Source: an uncultured Bacilli bacterium (GTDB lineage Bacteria > Bacillota_I > Bacilli_A > RF39 > UBA660). From it: 50,946 nt of DNA. Shown piece after piece: positions 49,683 to 50,946 of the stretch. A model generated the notes under the pieces. The model saw only the letters and a list, made by a program, of their open reading frames with translations, ran no database searches and was not told the DNA's origin. The DNA lies in assembly GCA_944358355.1 (NCBI GenBank), contig CALVQY010000004.1, forward strand, positions 1 to 50,946. Direction: 5' to 3'. Position 1 is the stretch's first letter. Each line of letters opens with the position of its first letter. The translations under genes were made by a program, and so were the position numbers.

Positions 49683-50423
49683 ATGATTTATTATGATATA
49701 AATAATAAGGAAGTTATAATTCCAGATGAAATACTAAATAATGTAATTAATAACGGTGAATGTGGAACTGTATATCGTCTTAGTGATAATTTATGTTTTA
49801 AAAAATATGATAGAACTTTCACTACTAAAAATTTTAGAATTAATAAAAAGATAGTAGATTTATTAAATAGTATTGACAATGACAACATAGTAGAAATAAT
49901 TGATATTTTATTTAGTGAAAAACAAGATCATCATTATACAGCAGATGCTTATATTATGAAGTATTATCTAGAAAAATATAAAAACATTTTAGAATTACCC
50001 ACTACTTATCTTTTAGAAAATGTCGAAAACATATTAGATTTAAGTAGGAAATGTAGTGATTTAAATATTAGATTTGGGGATTTAAAAGCTGCTAATACTA
50101 TTTATACTAAAGATAAAGTTGTTCTACTAGACCCGGATTTATATGATACACCATTTTATATGTCATCAAAAGAGTTAATCAAAATAAATAATTCTATTAT
50201 ATCAGGATTTTTTAATGAATTGATATTAAACTCATTAAATACAAACTATCAAGAATTTCTTACTAGCAACAATCTTTTTGCCTATAGTTTCAGTTTCAAA
50301 TTATTTCCAATAACAGCAAATGCTAATAAAACTATTAAAGTATTAGAAAAGAAATTGAAGGGATATGATAGACCAATTGATTATGTATATAGTAAAAAAA
50401 AGACTAAAAAACATCAAATTTAA
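49683..50423 (+). CDS. Protein-kinase-like fold protein
   Basis: The 246-residue protein shows kinase-fold landmarks: a Gly loop NNGECGTVYRL (residues 23-33) with Lys40/Lys41 shortly after, the catalytic loop RFGDLKAANTIY (Asp133, Lys135, Asn138) and the metal motif VVLLDPDLYD (Asp150/Asp152). It resembles small bacterial kinase-like or phosphotransferase proteins. The substrate is unknown, and it lacks membrane or sensor domains. It starts 20 bases after glmS with AGGTGAT upstream, so cotranscription with glmS is likely. It is followed by a terminator. Confidence 0.7.
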   Translation: MIYYDINNKEVIIPDEILNNVINNGECGTVYRLSDNLCFKKYDRTFTTKNFRINKKIVDLLNSIDNDNIVEIIDILFSEKQDHHYTADAYIMKYYLEKYKNILELPTTYLLENVENILDLSRKCSDLNIRFGDLKAANTIYTKDKVVLLDPDLYDTPFYMSSKELIKINNSIISGFFNELILNSLNTNYQEFLTSNNLFAYSFSFKLFPITANANKTIKVLEKKLKGYDRPIDYVYSKKKTKKHQI

Positions 50424-50454
50424 AATTTTGTCAAAAATTATTATCTAAAAACGC

Positions 50455-50484
50455 AAAAAAGATATTGTCAAATATCTTTTTTCA
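50455..50484 (+). terminator. Terminator after the kinase-like gene
   Basis: A perfect 12-bp stem AAAAAAGATATT/AATATCTTTTTT (50455-50466 with 50471-50482) and a 4-base loop. Confidence 0.88.
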
Positions 50485-50508
50485 TGATATTATTTAATTA
50501 TCAGTTTT

Positions 50509-50585
50509 GGCGAGATAGCTCAGTTGGCTAGAGCGCTCGGTTCATACCCGAAAGGTCGAGGGTTCGAATCCCCCTCTCGCTACCA
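50509..50585 (+). tRNA. tRNA-Met, elongator type (anticodon CAT)
   Basis: The acceptor GGCGAGA pairs with TCTCGCT (G1-U72, as in Bacilli elongator tRNA-Met, not the C1-A72 of initiators), with discriminator A and encoded CCA. The D arm GCTC/GAGC, anticodon loop TTCATAC and T arm GAGGG/CCCCC are present. It is the expected substrate of TmcAL at 17924. Confidence 0.88.
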
Positions 50586-50599
50586 ATTTTGATTATTTT

Positions 50600-50625
50600 A
50601 CTAGGTTTTAAGCCTAGTTTTTTTA
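50600..50625 (+). terminator. Terminator after tRNA-Met
   Basis: Stem ACTAGG/CCTAGT (50600-50605 with 50613-50618, extendable by two pairs) followed by TTTTTTT. Confidence 0.78.
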
Positions 50626-50672
50626 TTGGAAATATCTAAATGGATATTCATCTTTTTTATTTTCAGAACAAA

Positions 50673-50681
50673 TGATATAAT
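50673..50681 (+). promoter_or_regulatory. Extended -10 promoter of the last gene
   Basis: TGATATAAT, 52 bases before the ATG at 50733. No clear -35 box. Confidence 0.6.
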
Positions 50682-50732
50682 TATCTAAACAACAAATAGT
50701 AATTTGTTGAAAAGATGGGATGGAAAATTTAT

Positions 50733-50946
50733 ATGTTAGTAAGTAAAATAATAAGTAGCATTATAGAAATAATTTTAATTAGTTCTTTACCATTTATTTG
50801 GTGGCTAATATCAGCAAAGAAAAAAGAAAATTTTTTTAGTTGGATTGGTTTAAAAAAAATAGAAAATACAAAAACAACATTGATAAATACAATCATAATA
50901 TCATTAGTTTTTATGACTGTATCTATTCTTACTCTTTATTTGATAA
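50733..50946 (+). CDS. N-terminal part of a membrane protein, possibly CPBP-type
   Basis: The frame is open to the window end (71 codons visible). It has a hydrophobic span (SSIIEIILISSLPFIWWLIS), a cytoplasmic-type loop FFSWIGLKKIENTK and the start of a second span. The FIWWLI...FSWIGLKK pattern resembles the start of CPBP-family (Abi) intramembrane proteins, but the diagnostic EExxxR motif would lie outside the window. ATG 50733 is preferred; an in-frame ATG at 50715 is possible. Confidence 0.55.
   Translation, partial: MLVSKIISSIIEIILISSLPFIWWLISAKKKENFFSWIGLKKIENTKTTLINTIIISLVFMTVSILTLYLI

Overview
The window is about 51 kb of very AT-rich DNA with standard-code genes. TGA is used as a stop, for example in xerD. 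Strong AGGAGG-type ribosome binding sites, sigma-A promoters that very often carry the extended TGnTATAAT -10, and a Bacilli-like gene set (nusB-xseA-xseB, xerD-deoB, polA-mutM, lexA, tkt-sirA-yneF, tmcAL) point to a low-GC Firmicute of class Bacilli. spoIVB, spoIIM and a sirA-like gene suggest a spore-forming or recently spore-forming lineage. The order or genus cannot be fixed from the sequence.

Layout. 1-15 kb: 3' part of mutS, a membrane protein, a lipoprotein, nusB-xseA-xseB with two companions, spoIVB, a run of small uncharacterised genes, spoIIM, a large unknown protein, mnmA and an HTH protein. 15-21 kb: a winged-helix-like small gene, a DUF1540 protein, xerD-deoB, tmcAL-gmk and pyk. 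21-30 kb: a small hydrophobic-peptide locus with opposing promoters, the polA-(unknown)-mutM operon, lexA with a divergent small membrane ORF under apparent LexA control, an RNB-domain protein, and tcdA. 30-40 kb: tRNA-Glu, a PepC-like protein lacking its catalytic Cys, a HipA-like kinase, an M3-like peptidase, tRNA-Gln with gltX, a second copy of the small-peptide locus, and yneF/sirA/tkt. 40-44 kb: an accessory segment that starts at an odd tRNA-Thr and holds a tandem deoxyribosyltransferase-like protein, an IS5-type insertion sequence and a gene cut by it. 44-51 kb: a sortase substrate and its sortase, an exported protein, a frameshifted gene, tRNA-Arg, glmS, a kinase-like protein, tRNA-Met and the start of a membrane protein.

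How the genes work together. Most are housekeeping: DNA repair (mutS, xseAB, polA, mutM, lexA), translation and tRNA modification (mnmA, tmcAL, tcdA, gltX, five tRNAs), central carbon and nucleotide metabolism (pyk, tkt, deoB, gmk) and cell-wall precursor supply (glmS). The most novel content is a pair of loci, near 21.4 kb and 36.0 kb. Each encodes a 22-30 residue hydrophobic peptide sharing the motif KKDFL. Each mRNA has complementary ends, and each locus has a strong promoter firing an antisense RNA of about 120 nt into the 3' half. Together they look like a family of type I toxin-antitoxin modules. A second strong candidate is the small membrane protein divergent from lexA, whose promoter has a LexA box placed exactly between -35 and -10.
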